Positions 1 through 9,003 of a stretch of DNA of 64,000 bases are shown here, in pieces (positions within the stretch are counted from its first letter, which is position 1; every line of letters starts with the position of its first letter). Below the pieces are notes generated by a model, which did not search any database, was not told the DNA's origin, and saw nothing but the letters and a program-made list of their open reading frames with translations. The translations under genes and the position numbers were made by a program. The stretch is from Parvularculaceae bacterium (GTDB lineage: Bacteria; Pseudomonadota; Alphaproteobacteria; Caulobacterales; Parvularculaceae), in contig JAGRDS010000010.1 of assembly GCA_020446945.1 (NCBI GenBank), positions 1 to 64,000 on the forward strand, written 5' to 3'.

Positions 1-1
1 C

Positions 2-1414
2 CATTACGAGCGTTTCACCGGCGTCAGCGCCTCTCAGGGCGATAACATTACGACCGGCCGCATCTACCAGACGATCATCGAACGCGAACGGCGCGGCGAC
101 TATCTCGGCGCGACGGTGCAGGTCATTCCGCATGTGACAGACGCGATAAAGAATTTCGTGACCTCGTCGGCCGGGGACGCCGATTTCGTGATCTGCGAAA
201 TCGGCGGGACGGTCGGCGACATTGAGGGCTTGCCTTTCTTCGAGGCGATACGCCAGCTCGGCAATGAATTGCCGCGCGGGGACGCGGTGTATGTTCACCT
301 GACCTTGATGCCTTATATCCCGTCGGCGGGCGAGCTGAAAACCAAGCCGACGCAACACTCGGTGAAGGAACTGCGCGAGATCGGCATCCAGCCGGATGTT
401 CTTCTGGTGCGGGCCGATCGCGCCATTCCCGAAGGCGAGCGCAAAAAGATCGCCCTGTTCTGCAATGTGCCGTCATCGGCCGTCGTTCAGGCGCTCGATT
501 GCAGAACGATCTATGAAGTGCCGCTCGCCTATCATCGGGAGCGTTTCGATGATGAAGTGCTTTGCGCCTTCGGCATCGATAATCCGCCCCCGCTTGACCT
601 CACGCGGTGGGAGGATGTCGTTCAACGCATCACCAAGCCGGACGGCGAAACGCGCATCGCAGTCGTCGGCAAGTACACGGTGCTGAAAGACGCCTATAAA
701 TCGCTTATCGAAGCGATCACCCACGGCGGCATCGCAAACAATGTCAAAGTCGAAATCAAATGGATCGACGCCGGCGTTTTCGAAGAAGAGGAAACCGCGC
801 TTTCCGAACTTGAAGACGTGCACGGCATTCTCGTTCCGGGTGGGTTCGGCGAACGCGGCGCGGAAGGAAAGATCAAGGCGGCGCGCTTTGCGCGCGAACG
901 GGGCATTCCCTATTTCGGCATCTGCTTTGGCATGCAAATGGCGGTGATTGAGGCGGCGCGTTCGCTGCTCGGCGAGAAAGATGCGACCTCGTCGGAGTTC
1001 GGCGCCGGCGGCAAGCCGATCGTCGGTCTGCTCACCGAATGGGTGCGCGGCAACGAAACCGAAACCCGCACTCAACAGGACGATCTTGGCGGCACGATGC
1101 GTCTTGGCGCTTATCCCGCGGTGTTGGCGAAGGGCAGCCGCGTGGCCGAAATTTACGGTCAGGCCGAAATCTCAGAACGCCATCGCCATCGCTACGAAGT
1201 CGATATGGCGTGGGCGGAACGGCTATCCGCGGCCGGCGTGATTTTTTCCGGAACCTCGCCCGACGGATCGCTTCCTGAGATCATGGAAATTCCGGGTCAT
1301 CCCTGGTTTATCGGGGTTCAGTATCATCCGGAACTGAAGTCGCGACCGTTTGATCCGCACCCGCTCTTTGCGTCTTTCATAAGGGCGAGCGTCGCGCGTT
1401 CGAGGCTCGTATAG
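2..1414 (+). CDS. pyrG: CTP synthase, 5'-truncated by the window edge
   Basis: CTP synthase makes CTP from UTP, ATP and glutamine in the last step of de novo pyrimidine synthesis. The reading frame is open from base 2 and the first visible residues ([15 protein letters not shown]) belong inside the synthase domain, so about 75 N-terminal residues lie before the window. The amidotransferase half is complete: it has the nucleophile motif GICFGMQ and the C-terminal histidine/glutamate of the triad in [14 protein letters not shown] at 116 is an internal valine codon, not a start. The gene ends at TAG 1412-1414. No terminator is obvious directly behind it. Confidence 0.97.
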   Translation, partial: HYERFTGVSASQGDNITTGRIYQTIIERERRGDYLGATVQVIPHVTDAIKNFVTSSAGDADFVICEIGGTVGDIEGLPFFEAIRQLGNELPRGDAVYVHLTLMPYIPSAGELKTKPTQHSVKELREIGIQPDVLLVRADRAIPEGERKKIALFCNVPSSAVVQALDCRTIYEVPLAYHRERFDDEVLCAFGIDNPPPLDLTRWEDVVQRITKPDGETRIAVVGKYTVLKDAYKSLIEAITHGGIANNVKVEIKWIDAGVFEEEETALSELEDVHGILVPGGFGERGAEGKIKAARFARERGIPYFGICFGMQMAVIEAARSLLGEKDATSSEFGAGGKPIVGLLTEWVRGNETETRTQQDDLGGTMRLGAYPAVLAKGSRVAEIYGQAEISERHRHRYEVDMAWAERLSAAGVIFSGTSPDGSLPEIMEIPGHPWFIGVQYHPELKSRPFDPHPLFASFIRASVARSRLV

Positions 1415-1588
1415 GGCCGGATCGCCGCTTTTGCCGAACGCTTTGGCGATACATCGCTTGAATGGAGCGGCGAGGTTTCGCAATATCGGGCGCGTCGGGC
1501 CGGTCCCGCCGGCCGTCCAAAGAATGGTAAAGCAAACAAGGTCGAGGCGGACACGCTATCGAACCGAAACAGCCGAACAGGAAAACCC

Positions 1589-2101
1589 ATGAACGCGATC
1601 TCATCCGAATTCACCGCGCACGCTTCATTGACGAAACTCGCGATCGCGGGCGTTGCGGCGGCAGGGCTCGCATTAGCCGCGCCCGCCCATGCGAAAGACC
1701 GAAATATTGATTTCGACAAGTATCACCTGCTGGAGCAATTGATTGAGCTTGACGCCGAAGACATAGATGATTTGCGCGCAGAGTTGGCCGATGCGCGCGA
1801 AGAAATCGCAGATGCGATCGCCGAGATTGAGGGCGCGCGCGAGGAAATAAAGGATACGCCCGGCGCTAGGGCGGTTCTTAAAATCGCTTTCGCCGCCGCG
1901 CGCTCGGTTTCATCGGCGGCGATTAACGAAGCGCTGAGCGAGGCGCGGACTGAAATCGAAAAGGCGGAACGCGAATTAAGCTTCGCCGATGTCAGCGATG
2001 CAGAGCGCGCGGAGACGCAGGGCGTCATCGACATGTTGCGGGTCGAGATCGACATCCTTGAATCCTCGCTCGATGAACTGATTGAAGCGCTGCGCGCCTA
2101 A
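1589..2101 (+). CDS. exported coiled-coil protein of unknown function
   Basis: 170 residues. The N-terminus has a hydrophobic stretch (about residues 17-35) ending in APAHA, a plausible signal peptidase I site. The rest is almost entirely charged helix, rich in Glu, Ala, Asp and Arg, with heptad-like spacing (for example LRAELADAREEIADAIAEI), so a periplasmic coiled coil is likely. I do not recognise a family. The start is ATG 1589, preceded by AGGAAAA. It stands alone between pyrG and a terminator at 2154-2183, so it is probably monocistronic. Confidence 0.75.
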   Translation: MNAISSEFTAHASLTKLAIAGVAAAGLALAAPAHAKDRNIDFDKYHLLEQLIELDAEDIDDLRAELADAREEIADAIAEIEGAREEIKDTPGARAVLKIAFAAARSVSSAAINEALSEARTEIEKAERELSFADVSDAERAETQGVIDMLRVEIDILESSLDELIEALRA

Positions 2102-2153
2102 AGGTGCGCCTGTCGCACTATGGCCTGCCGCCCTATCGCGTGTTGGCTATTCG

Positions 2154-2183
2154 AACGCGGCGCCCTGATCGCGCCGCGTTTTT
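2154..2183 (+). terminator. Rho-independent terminator after the coiled-coil gene
   Basis: A perfect 10-bp inverted repeat, AACGCGGCGC (2154-2163) and GCGCCGCGTT (2171-2180), with a 7-base loop, runs into a T tract (2179-2183). It lies 52 bases after the stop codon at 2101. Confidence 0.85.
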
Positions 2184-2243
2184 CGATCATCGCCTGCGCG
2201 CACTGCTGATGCCGATTGAAAAACGCCGGACCCCGCCGCGATA

Positions 2244-3335
2244 ATGGCGTTCCGATTGGCGGAGGCGTCCATGGGCGGTGCGGCGAAAATATCGATAGCG
2301 GCTTTGATCGGCGTTCTTGCGCTTGCGTTCGCGGCGGGACGCATCCCCGCCGTTCAGGACCGGCTTTTCGAGCGCGCGCTAGAAAAGGCGTTTTCTCCGC
2401 GCGCCGCCGCCCTTTGGAAAAATGACGGATTGAGCGTCTTTTTTTGCGGCACGGGATCGCCGCTGCCGTCGGCGAAGCGCGCGCAAACCTGCACGGCGGT
2501 TTTCGCGGGCGGGAAATACTTCCTCATCGATGCGGGGACGGGAAGCGCCGAAAACCTGCAAGCGGCGGGCATACCGGGCGAGGCGCTCGCAGCGATATTT
2601 CTGACCCATCTTCATTCCGATCACATCGGCGATATCGGAGAAGTCGATCTCGCCTCATGGGTCGCCGGCCGCGCCGGGCCGTTGCCGGTTTTCGGCCCGG
2701 CCGGGACCGGGCGAATCGTGAACGGCCTGAACGAGGAATACGCGCTCGATCACGAATACCGGACCGCGCACCACGGAAAGGGCGTCGCGGAACCGCGGGC
2801 GGCGGGGCTGATTGCGCAAACTTTCAACGCCGCAGGAAATACGCTCGTCTACGAACGGGACGGTCTGAAAGTGACCGCCTTTCCAGTAAAGCACGATCCG
2901 GCGACACCCGCAGTCGGATACCGTTTCGACTACGCCGGCCGTAGCGTCGTCATTTCCGGCGATACAGCCTATTCGCAATCCCTGATCGCCGCAGCGCAGG
3001 GCGCCGACCTTCTGGTCCATGAAGCGCAGGCGAACCATATGGTCGCGCGCCTTCGCGAAGCTGCGGCAGAAGCCGGCAATGCGCGGATGGCCAAAATTTT
3101 CAGCGATATTCCGTCCTATCACACATCGCCCGAAGAGGCCGCGCGCGCCGCGAACGAGGCGGGTGTCGACTGGCTCATGCTGACGCATTTGACGCCCGCG
3201 CCCGATAACGCGATCGCCAGACGAATTTTCATGCGAGGCGTTTCGAAAATCAGGAAGAAGCATGTCAGGATCGCCGAGGATCGGACGGCCATTATGCTGC
3301 CCGCCGGCGGGGGCTTCGAATTCGAGCGGTACTAG
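2244..3335 (+). CDS. membrane-anchored metallo-beta-lactamase-fold hydrolase (RNase Z-like)
   Basis: 363 residues. One hydrophobic segment (about residues 14-32) acts as a signal anchor, so the catalytic domain is probably periplasmic. The metal site THLHSDHIGD (H122, H124, D126, H127) is followed by KHD, SGDTAYS and a late THL, the ligand order of the metallo-beta-lactamase superfamily in its RNase Z/arylsulfatase-like branch. The substrate cannot be read from the sequence. RNase Z itself is cytoplasmic, so a tRNA role is unlikely with this anchor. ATG 2244 is used; ATG 2271 is an alternative that keeps the anchor. Confidence 0.8.
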   Translation: MAFRLAEASMGGAAKISIAALIGVLALAFAAGRIPAVQDRLFERALEKAFSPRAAALWKNDGLSVFFCGTGSPLPSAKRAQTCTAVFAGGKYFLIDAGTGSAENLQAAGIPGEALAAIFLTHLHSDHIGDIGEVDLASWVAGRAGPLPVFGPAGTGRIVNGLNEEYALDHEYRTAHHGKGVAEPRAAGLIAQTFNAAGNTLVYERDGLKVTAFPVKHDPATPAVGYRFDYAGRSVVISGDTAYSQSLIAAAQGADLLVHEAQANHMVARLREAAAEAGNARMAKIFSDIPSYHTSPEEAARAANEAGVDWLMLTHLTPAPDNAIARRIFMRGVSKIRKKHVRIAEDRTAIMLPAGGGFEFERY

Positions 3336-3526
3336 GCCGCCTCACGTGAGCCAGAATGGCCGTCCGACAACGGCCGGCGGCATGTAATAAATTTGATTGA
3401 AAGCAAATCCGGTCTCCCGAATCCGGCTTCAGCCCGGAAAGGCTTGTTCCCCGGGGCCTATTGCGGCTACTTAGCCCGGCCCGGAGCCAGTCGCCGGACG
3501 GTCTCGATCATAGCCAGGGATTTTTG

Positions 3527-4894
3527 ATGCCGACCCCGATCCTGATGCCAGCCCTTTCGCCGACGATGGAAGAGGGCACGCTCGCGAAATGGAATGTCAA
3601 GGAAGGCGACAGGATCTCGTCCGGAGACGTGATCGCCGAGATCGAAACCGACAAGGCGACAATGGAAGTCGAGGCGGTCGACGAGGGCGTTCTAGACAAG
3701 ATCCTTATTCCCGCCGGGACTGAAAACGTAAAAGTGAACACCGAGATTGCGCTACTCGCCGGCGACGCAGAAAGCGCATCGGACGCAAAAGCGAACGGCG
3801 CCGCGCCGGCGCCCGCGAAAACGACTGAAATTGCGCCGGCGCAAAAACCGGCGCCGGCCGTTCCTGCGTTCGTTGCGGCGAGCGATCGGGAATTGCCGGA
3901 TGGCGTGAAGATGATCCCGACGACGATTCGCGACGCGCTGCGCGACGCGATGGCGGAGGAGATGCGCCGCGACGGCGACGTATTTTTGATGGGCGAGGAA
4001 GTCGCGCAGTATCAGGGCGCATACAAAGTTTCGCGCGGGCTGCTCGACGAATTCGGTCCCGAGCGCGTCATCGACACGCCCATCACCGAATACGGCTTCG
4101 CCGGCCTCGGCGTCGGCGCGGCGTTCGCCGGCCTCAAACCCATCGTCGAATTCATGACCTGGAATTTCGCCATGCAGGCGATCGATCATATCATCAACTC
4201 GGCCGCGAAGACGCGATACATGTCGGGCGGGCAGATGGCGTCGCCGATCGTCTTTCGCGGGCCGAACGCCGCCGCCAGCCGCGTCGCCGCGCAGCACAGC
4301 CAGGATTTCGCCGCGTGGTATTCGAATGTTCCCGGCCTCATCGTTATCTCGCCTTTTTCCGCCGCCGACGCAAAGGGCTTGCTTAAAGCTGCGATACGCG
4401 ACCCCAACCCGGTTGTTTTTCTGGAGCATGAGCTTCTCTACGGCGATACGATGGACGTGCCTGAGGTCGATGACTGGATCGTTCCGATCGGCAAGGCGAA
4501 AATCGCGCGCGAAGGCTCTGACGTGACAATCGTTTCCTATTCGCGGGGCGTAAAGTTCGCGCTCGAAGCGGCGGCGAGACTCGCTGAGGAGGGCGTTTCG
4601 GCGGAAGTCGTCGATTTGCGCACGCTGCGTCCTATGGACACGGCGAGCGTAATTGAATCGGTCAAGAAAACGAACCGCATCGTCACGGTGGAAGAGGGTT
4701 GGGCGCCTTGCGGCGTCGGCGCGGAAGTAGCATGGCAGGTGACGCAGCACGCCTTCGATTATCTTGACGCGCCGCCCGCGCGCGTAACTCAGGAAGATGT
4801 GCCGCTTCCCTACGCGGCGAACCTTGAAGCGTTGAGCCTGCCGAACGCCGACAAGATAATCGCGGCGGTGAAATCGGTGATGTATCGGGAGTAG
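3527..4894 (+). CDS. pdhB: pyruvate dehydrogenase E1 component, beta subunit, with lipoyl domain
   Basis: 455 residues. Residues 1-78 are a biotinyl/lipoyl domain with the lipoylated lysine in [11 protein letters not shown]. An Ala/Pro/Lys linker (about 80-130) follows, then the E1 beta transketolase domains ([17 protein letters not shown]; the C-terminal domain carries [14 protein letters not shown]). Together with E1 alpha it decarboxylates pyruvate and passes acetyl groups to E2. A lipoyl-fused PdhB is known in alphaproteobacteria. ATG 3527 is the start: AGGGA lies 6 bases upstream and the lipoyl motif [16 protein letters not shown] begins right there. A longer frame from TTG 3461 adds 22 unconserved residues. 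pdhA is not upstream, which is unusual. Confidence 0.95.
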   Translation: MPTPILMPALSPTMEEGTLAKWNVKEGDRISSGDVIAEIETDKATMEVEAVDEGVLDKILIPAGTENVKVNTEIALLAGDAESASDAKANGAAPAPAKTTEIAPAQKPAPAVPAFVAASDRELPDGVKMIPTTIRDALRDAMAEEMRRDGDVFLMGEEVAQYQGAYKVSRGLLDEFGPERVIDTPITEYGFAGLGVGAAFAGLKPIVEFMTWNFAMQAIDHIINSAAKTRYMSGGQMASPIVFRGPNAAASRVAAQHSQDFAAWYSNVPGLIVISPFSAADAKGLLKAAIRDPNPVVFLEHELLYGDTMDVPEVDDWIVPIGKAKIAREGSDVTIVSYSRGVKFALEAAARLAEEGVSAEVVDLRTLRPMDTASVIESVKKTNRIVTVEEGWAPCGVGAEVAWQVTQHAFDYLDAPPARVTQEDVPLPYAANLEALSLPNADKIIAAVKSVMYRE

Positions 4895-4896
4895 GA

Positions 4897-5349
4897 ATGC
4901 TCCATTCCGGCCACTGCCATTGCGGAAGACTGACCGCGTCGTTCGAAACGCAGAAAACGCCGCGCGAACTTGGCGTACGCGCTTGCCAGTGCGAATTTTG
5001 CAGGCGCCATGGCGCGGTCAACGTGTCCGATCCGGCCGGAAAGGTCGTGATTAATGCGGCGGAAGCCGATATCGCGCGGTATCGCTTTGCGCTTCGTACG
5101 GCCGATTTCCTTATCTGCAAACATTGCGGCGTCTATATCGCGGCGGTAATCGGGGAGGGCGATCAAATCTTTTCAACGCTCAATGTCGCCGGCCTCAGGA
5201 TGAACGAATTTCTCGAAATCGAAGAACAGCCAATGCGCTATGGCGCAGAGGATGAAAACGCGCGCGTTGACCGTCGCCGCCTGAAATGGACGCCGACGCG
5301 CTTTATCGATGCAGCGCTCAGCGCTTCCTTCTTTGGGCCGCACCAATGA
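4897..5349 (+). CDS. GFA/CENP-V-family zinc protein
   Basis: 150 residues with the cysteine pattern of the GFA (glutathione-dependent formaldehyde-activating, DUF636) fold: C7-x-C9, C30-x-C32-xx-C35 and C74-xx-C77, which bind zinc. Many family members have no known substrate and the formaldehyde/glutathione link is weak for most of them, so I do not assign a reaction. ATG 4897 is two bases after the pdhB stop, with GGAG just upstream. It overlaps the next gene by ATGA. It is therefore transcribed, and probably translationally coupled, inside the pyruvate dehydrogenase operon. Confidence 0.85.
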   Translation: MLHSGHCHCGRLTASFETQKTPRELGVRACQCEFCRRHGAVNVSDPAGKVVINAAEADIARYRFALRTADFLICKHCGVYIAAVIGEGDQIFSTLNVAGLRMNEFLEIEEQPMRYGAEDENARVDRRRLKWTPTRFIDAALSASFFGPHQ

Positions 5350-6791
5350 CAATACCGCCATTGACTTTGTCGCCCGATGAAATGCGCCGCGCAGGTTACG
5401 CGGTCATCGACAGGCTGGTCGAGCATTACGCAACTTTGAACGAACAATCGCCTTGGGGCGATGGGGAAATTCCCGCGCCCAATCCGTTCGATGCGCCGCC
5501 GCCGCGCGAAGGCGTCGCCTTCGAGACACTTCTGGCGCGGCTGGACAAGGAATTTTTTCCCTACAATCTGCGCGTAAATCATCCGCGGTTTTATTCCTTC
5601 ATTCCGGGCCCGTCGAATTTCATCGGCGTTCTCGCCGACACGCTCGCCGCCGGTTTCAACATCTTCGGCGGGACGTGGATCGGCGGCTCCGGCACGGCGC
5701 AGATGGAACGCGCGTCGATAAAATGGGTGCGCGACGCCGTCGGCTTTCCGGAAGACAGCTTCGGACTGTTCACCAGCGGCGGTTCGGCTGCGAATGTCAT
5801 CGCCCTCGCCGCCGCCCGCCATTCGCGCCTTAAAGGCCCGCTTGAGAACGCACGCATCTATATGTCGAGCGAAACCCACTCGTCGGTTGAGCGCGGCTTG
5901 CGCATTCTCGGTTTCAAGTCGCATCAGTGCCGAAAGATCAAGGTCGATGAAAACCTGCGCATCGACGTTTTGTCGCTGACTGACGCGATTTGCGAAGACC
6001 GCGCGAAAGGCTTCGATCCGATCGCGGTTGTTGCGAACGCCGGCACGACCAATACCGGTGCGGTCGATCCGCTGCATCAGCTCGCAGATATCTGCCGCCG
6101 CGAAAATGTCTGGATGCATATTGACGGCGCCTATGGCGCTGGCGCGGTATTTTCAAAGCGCGGACGAGCCATGCTCGATGGTGTGGAGCGCGCCGATTCC
6201 GTCTCTTTCGACGCGCATAAATGGCTGTTCCAGCCGTTCGAGATCGGCGGCGTTCTGGTCCGCGACGGCGAGACGCTTCATTCAGCCTTTAATATCGACG
6301 CATCTTATCTTCGCGATACGAAGAAGCTTTTTGGACGCGGCGTCAATTTCGGCGAACATGGCATTCAACTGACGCGCGCTTCGCGGGCGCTAAAATTCTG
6401 GCTGACCTTCCAGGCGTTCGGCGCAGACGAAATCGAACGCGCCATCAATAACGGGTTGGATATGGCCGAAGCGGCCGAAACCATGATCCGTTCTTTGCCG
6501 CATTGGCGGGTAATCAGCCCGGCCAGTCTCGGCGCGCTGGCCTTTCGCGCCGCTCCTTCCGGATGGAGCGATGAGGCCGCCGACCGCCTCAATTCCGAAA
6601 TCGCCGCCCGTTCGCGCGCCGACGGCAAGGATATGATCGTTACAACAGAATTTAAGGGGCGCGTTGCGCTCAGAATCTGTCCGATTAACCCGCGCCTGAC
6701 GAAATCTGATATGCAGGGCACTATCGAACGGCTGGACCTCGCCGCGCTGGCGGCTATGTCTGACGCCGAAAACGCCGACGAGACAAGGTGA
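5346..6791 (+). CDS. PLP-dependent group II decarboxylase (aromatic amino acid/glutamate type)
   Basis: 481 residues. It has the fold signatures of the group II decarboxylases: FTSGGSAANVIALAAAR in the cofactor pocket, HIDGAYGA (Asp that pairs with the pyridine nitrogen) and DAHKWLF with the Schiff-base lysine K292. Members remove CO2 from tyrosine, DOPA, tryptophan or glutamate. The sequence alone does not decide the substrate. The start is ATG 5346 in an ATGA overlap with the GFA gene; a start at 5286 would add 20 residues inside the upstream gene. The stop at 6791 lies four bases before pdhC. It is an unexpected passenger between pdhB and pdhC. Confidence 0.9.
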   Translation: MTIPPLTLSPDEMRRAGYAVIDRLVEHYATLNEQSPWGDGEIPAPNPFDAPPPREGVAFETLLARLDKEFFPYNLRVNHPRFYSFIPGPSNFIGVLADTLAAGFNIFGGTWIGGSGTAQMERASIKWVRDAVGFPEDSFGLFTSGGSAANVIALAAARHSRLKGPLENARIYMSSETHSSVERGLRILGFKSHQCRKIKVDENLRIDVLSLTDAICEDRAKGFDPIAVVANAGTTNTGAVDPLHQLADICRRENVWMHIDGAYGAGAVFSKRGRAMLDGVERADSVSFDAHKWLFQPFEIGGVLVRDGETLHSAFNIDASYLRDTKKLFGRGVNFGEHGIQLTRASRALKFWLTFQAFGADEIERAINNGLDMAEAAETMIRSLPHWRVISPASLGALAFRAAPSGWSDEAADRLNSEIAARSRADGKDMIVTTEFKGRVALRICPINPRLTKSDMQGTIERLDLAALAAMSDAENADETR

Positions 6792-6795
6792 GACA

Positions 6796-8112
6796 ATGCC
6801 GACGCCGATCCTGATGCCCGCGCTATCCCCGACGATGGAAGAGGGCACGCTCGCCAAATGGAACGTCAAGGAAGGCGATGCGGTCGCATCCGGCGATGTC
6901 ATCGCCGAGATCGAAACTGACAAGGCGACGATGGAGGTTGAGGCTGTCGATGAGGGCGTCATCGGCAAGATCGTCATCGCCGCCGGGACGGAGAACGTCA
7001 AAGTCAATGAGACGATTGCGATCCTGCTGGGTGACGGGGAAAGCGCGGCCGATATCGCAAAAGGTCCGGTCCCGACGGCGAAAGCCAATGGCGCCGGCGC
7101 TCCGGCTAGGCGCGAGGACGCGAAGCGCGCAGCGCCGGCGCCCGTGGAAAGTCCGGCGAAGGCGGCGATGACGACGATGACGATGGCGGAAGCGGCGCCG
7201 TCAGTCGGCGGGCGCATTCACACATCGCCGCTCGCAAAACGGCTCGCAAAGGCCGCCGGCCTCGATCTTTCGACGCTGAAAGGAACGGGGCCGCACGGGC
7301 GAATCGTCAAACGTGATGTTGAGGCGGCGGAGAAAACAGGCGCGCCGAAACCGCCAGCGCAGGCTTTCGCTCCCGCGCCCGCGTCGGTTGATCCGCGCCT
7401 GTACCCGGCTGACAGTTACGAAGCGGTCAAGCTCGACGGCATGCGCAAGGTGATCGCGCGCCGATTGACGCAAAGTTTCAACAACGAAGTTCCGCATTTC
7501 CCGCTGAACGTCGATGTCGAATTGACCAGCCTTCTCGCCGCGCGCGCGGCGCTGAACGCAGCCGCGCCGAAAGAAGGCGAGGGCGCATACAAACTTTCCG
7601 TAAACGACTTCATCATCAAGGCTTCGGCGATGGCGCTCAAGAAGGCGCCGAACGCAAACGCGACTTTCACCGACGAGGCGATCCTGCTTCACAAACATGC
7701 CGATATCGGCGTTGCGGTCGCGATCGATGGCGGGCTTATAACGCCTATCATCTGGAAAGCCGAAACTAAAGGGCTGCAACAGATTTCCGCCGAGATCAGG
7801 GATCTGGCGGCGCGCGCGCGGGCGAAAAAACTAAAGCCGGAAGAATATCAGGGCGGCACTTTCTCCGTTTCCAATCTCGGAATGTTCGGAATTTCCTCCT
7901 TCGCATCGATCGTCAACCAGCCGCATGGCGCCATCATGTCAGTCGGCGCAGGCGAGGAGCGGGCCGTCGTTCGCGGCGGGCAAATAGTCGTGCGTAATGT
8001 AATGACTGTTACGCTTACCTGCGATCACCGCGTCGTCGATGGTGCGGTCGGGGCCCAGTTCCTCGCCGCTTTCAAGCAATTTATTGAAGAGCCGGCGTCG
8101 ATGCTTCTTTGA
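6796..8112 (+). CDS. pdhC: dihydrolipoamide acetyltransferase, E2 of pyruvate dehydrogenase
   Basis: 438 residues: one lipoyl domain (1-78, lysine in [11 protein letters not shown]), an Ala/Pro linker, a peripheral subunit-binding domain (about 139-175, SPLAKRLAKAAGLDL to GPHGRIVKRDV) and the acetyltransferase core ending with the catalytic CDHRVVDGAVG. It transfers acetyl from lipoate to CoA and forms the complex core. ATG 6796 follows GGTGAGAC. The lipoyl domain differs from that of PdhB at about 10 of 75 aligned residues. No gene for E3 (lpd) is visible. The operon ends here. Confidence 0.96.
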   Translation: MPTPILMPALSPTMEEGTLAKWNVKEGDAVASGDVIAEIETDKATMEVEAVDEGVIGKIVIAAGTENVKVNETIAILLGDGESAADIAKGPVPTAKANGAGAPARREDAKRAAPAPVESPAKAAMTTMTMAEAAPSVGGRIHTSPLAKRLAKAAGLDLSTLKGTGPHGRIVKRDVEAAEKTGAPKPPAQAFAPAPASVDPRLYPADSYEAVKLDGMRKVIARRLTQSFNNEVPHFPLNVDVELTSLLAARAALNAAAPKEGEGAYKLSVNDFIIKASAMALKKAPNANATFTDEAILLHKHADIGVAVAIDGGLITPIIWKAETKGLQQISAEIRDLAARARAKKLKPEEYQGGTFSVSNLGMFGISSFASIVNQPHGAIMSVGAGEERAVVRGGQIVVRNVMTVTLTCDHRVVDGAVGAQFLAAFKQFIEEPASMLL

Positions 8113-8202
8113 TCGGCCGGCGTTTATTCCGCCTGCGATCCTCGAAATATACACTTGGAAGCCGGCGGCGATTAAATTGCGCGCATTTTGCGAAGACGCC
8201 GA

Positions 8203-8508
8203 TCAGGCGCGCGCGCTTTCTTCCTTGCGCTCTCTTTCTTCGCGCTCGTAATCATGATCGTAATCCGTCTCGCGCAGGCGTCTTGCGATCCATTTCGGCA
8301 TCCGCTTTTCCACGCGATGCATCGCACGATCGAACCAGCGCCAGGATTTTCTGAGCCGGCGGACCTGCTCCGGCGCGGCGGCGACGAATAGCAGGAAACC
8401 GATTACGACAAGAATGATTCCGAACGGAATCGGCGAAATCGTCAAAACAAGACCGAACCCGATCAGGAGCAGCGCAAAGATTGAAACGGCGATTTTGAAC
8501 AGGATCAT
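8203..8508 (-). CDS. small membrane protein, tandem paralogue 2
   Basis: 101 residues. Two hydrophobic segments (about 4-22 and 27-46) are joined by a turn containing SPIPFG, followed by RKSWRWFDRAM and a charged Arg/Glu tail. It resembles its upstream neighbour (8505-8816) in the order of helices, the SPxPxG turn and the RWRWFDR-like motif, so the two are a tandem duplication. It starts at ATG 8508 in an ATGA overlap with that gene. The function is unknown; the layout recalls small PGPGW-type membrane proteins, which I cannot confirm. Confidence 0.75.
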   Translation of the reverse strand: MILFKIAVSIFALLLIGFGLVLTISPIPFGIILVVIGFLLFVAAAPEQVRRLRKSWRWFDRAMHRVEKRMPKWIARRLRETDYDHDYEREERERKEESARA

Positions 8509-8816
8509 GCGCCACCCTCTGCTCGTTGTTCGGGCGCGGTTTCTTCTTCGACCGATTTTACCGAAGCAGGCCCGCGCTTTGCGACAATCCTAACGAGACG
8601 ATCGAACCACCGCCAGCGTCGGCGCATTTTGCGAATATAGGGCCGCGCAGCCGGATTCGCCGCGGCGATCATCAAAACGCCGAGAATAACCAACGGCGCG
8701 CCGGCTGGAAGCGGCGAGAACGCCGCGATAAGGCCGTATACGAACAGGACAAGGCCGATGATGGACGCGGCGATCCGCGCCGCGATCACGCGCATTGAAA
8801 AGCTGTGCCGCGCCAT
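8505..8816 (-). CDS. small membrane protein, tandem paralogue 1
   Basis: 103 residues. It has two transmembrane segments (about 10-30 and 36-52) around SPLPAGAP, then RRRWRWFDRLVRI and an acidic tail. The strong ribosome site AGGGAGG sits just before ATG 8816. Both paralogues place conserved Trp and Arg residues directly after the second helix, which should be at the cytoplasmic membrane face. No function is assigned. The gene may be co-transcribed with a possible 60-codon frame and the sulfotransferase-like gene upstream. Confidence 0.75.
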   Translation of the reverse strand: MARHSFSMRVIAARIAASIIGLVLFVYGLIAAFSPLPAGAPLVILGVLMIAAANPAARPYIRKMRRRWRWFDRLVRIVAKRGPASVKSVEEETAPEQRAEGGA

Positions 8817-8999
8817 TCAGCCTCCCTTTTCGCGTCCGCGGCGCGCGGAAAATTTCCGCGATCTGGAAAAACCCTTCGGCTTCGGCCGCACATCGGCATC
8901 AGCCGCGCCGGTCGGCGCCATCCTCACCGCGACGGCGGCGATCTCGATCTTCGCAGACCCGCCATGCGCGTTGCAATGGCGATTTTCGTCATAGCGCAT
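8817..8999 (-). CDS. possible small basic protein, 60 aa
   Basis: A 60-codon frame fills most of the 187-base gap between the sulfotransferase-like gene and the paired membrane proteins. Its TGA directly abuts the ATG of the next gene (TGAATG), and its last codons contain that gene's ribosome site. The C-terminal half is Arg/Lys rich. It has no clear ribosome site of its own, and the fit may be chance in high-GC DNA. Confidence 0.25.
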   Translation of the reverse strand: MRYDENRHCNAHGGSAKIEIAAVAVRMAPTGAADADVRPKPKGFSRSRKFSARRGREKGG

Positions 9000-9003
9000 T
9001 GTT

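Noticed and set aside
3358..3375. Terminator behind the metallo-beta-lactamase-fold gene
   Set aside because: The 6-bp stem GGCCGT/ACGGCC has no T tract.
3461..3526. N-terminal extension of PdhB from TTG 3461
   Set aside because: The 22 extra residues are unlike any lipoyl domain and the ribosome site AGGGA sits 6 bases before ATG 3527.
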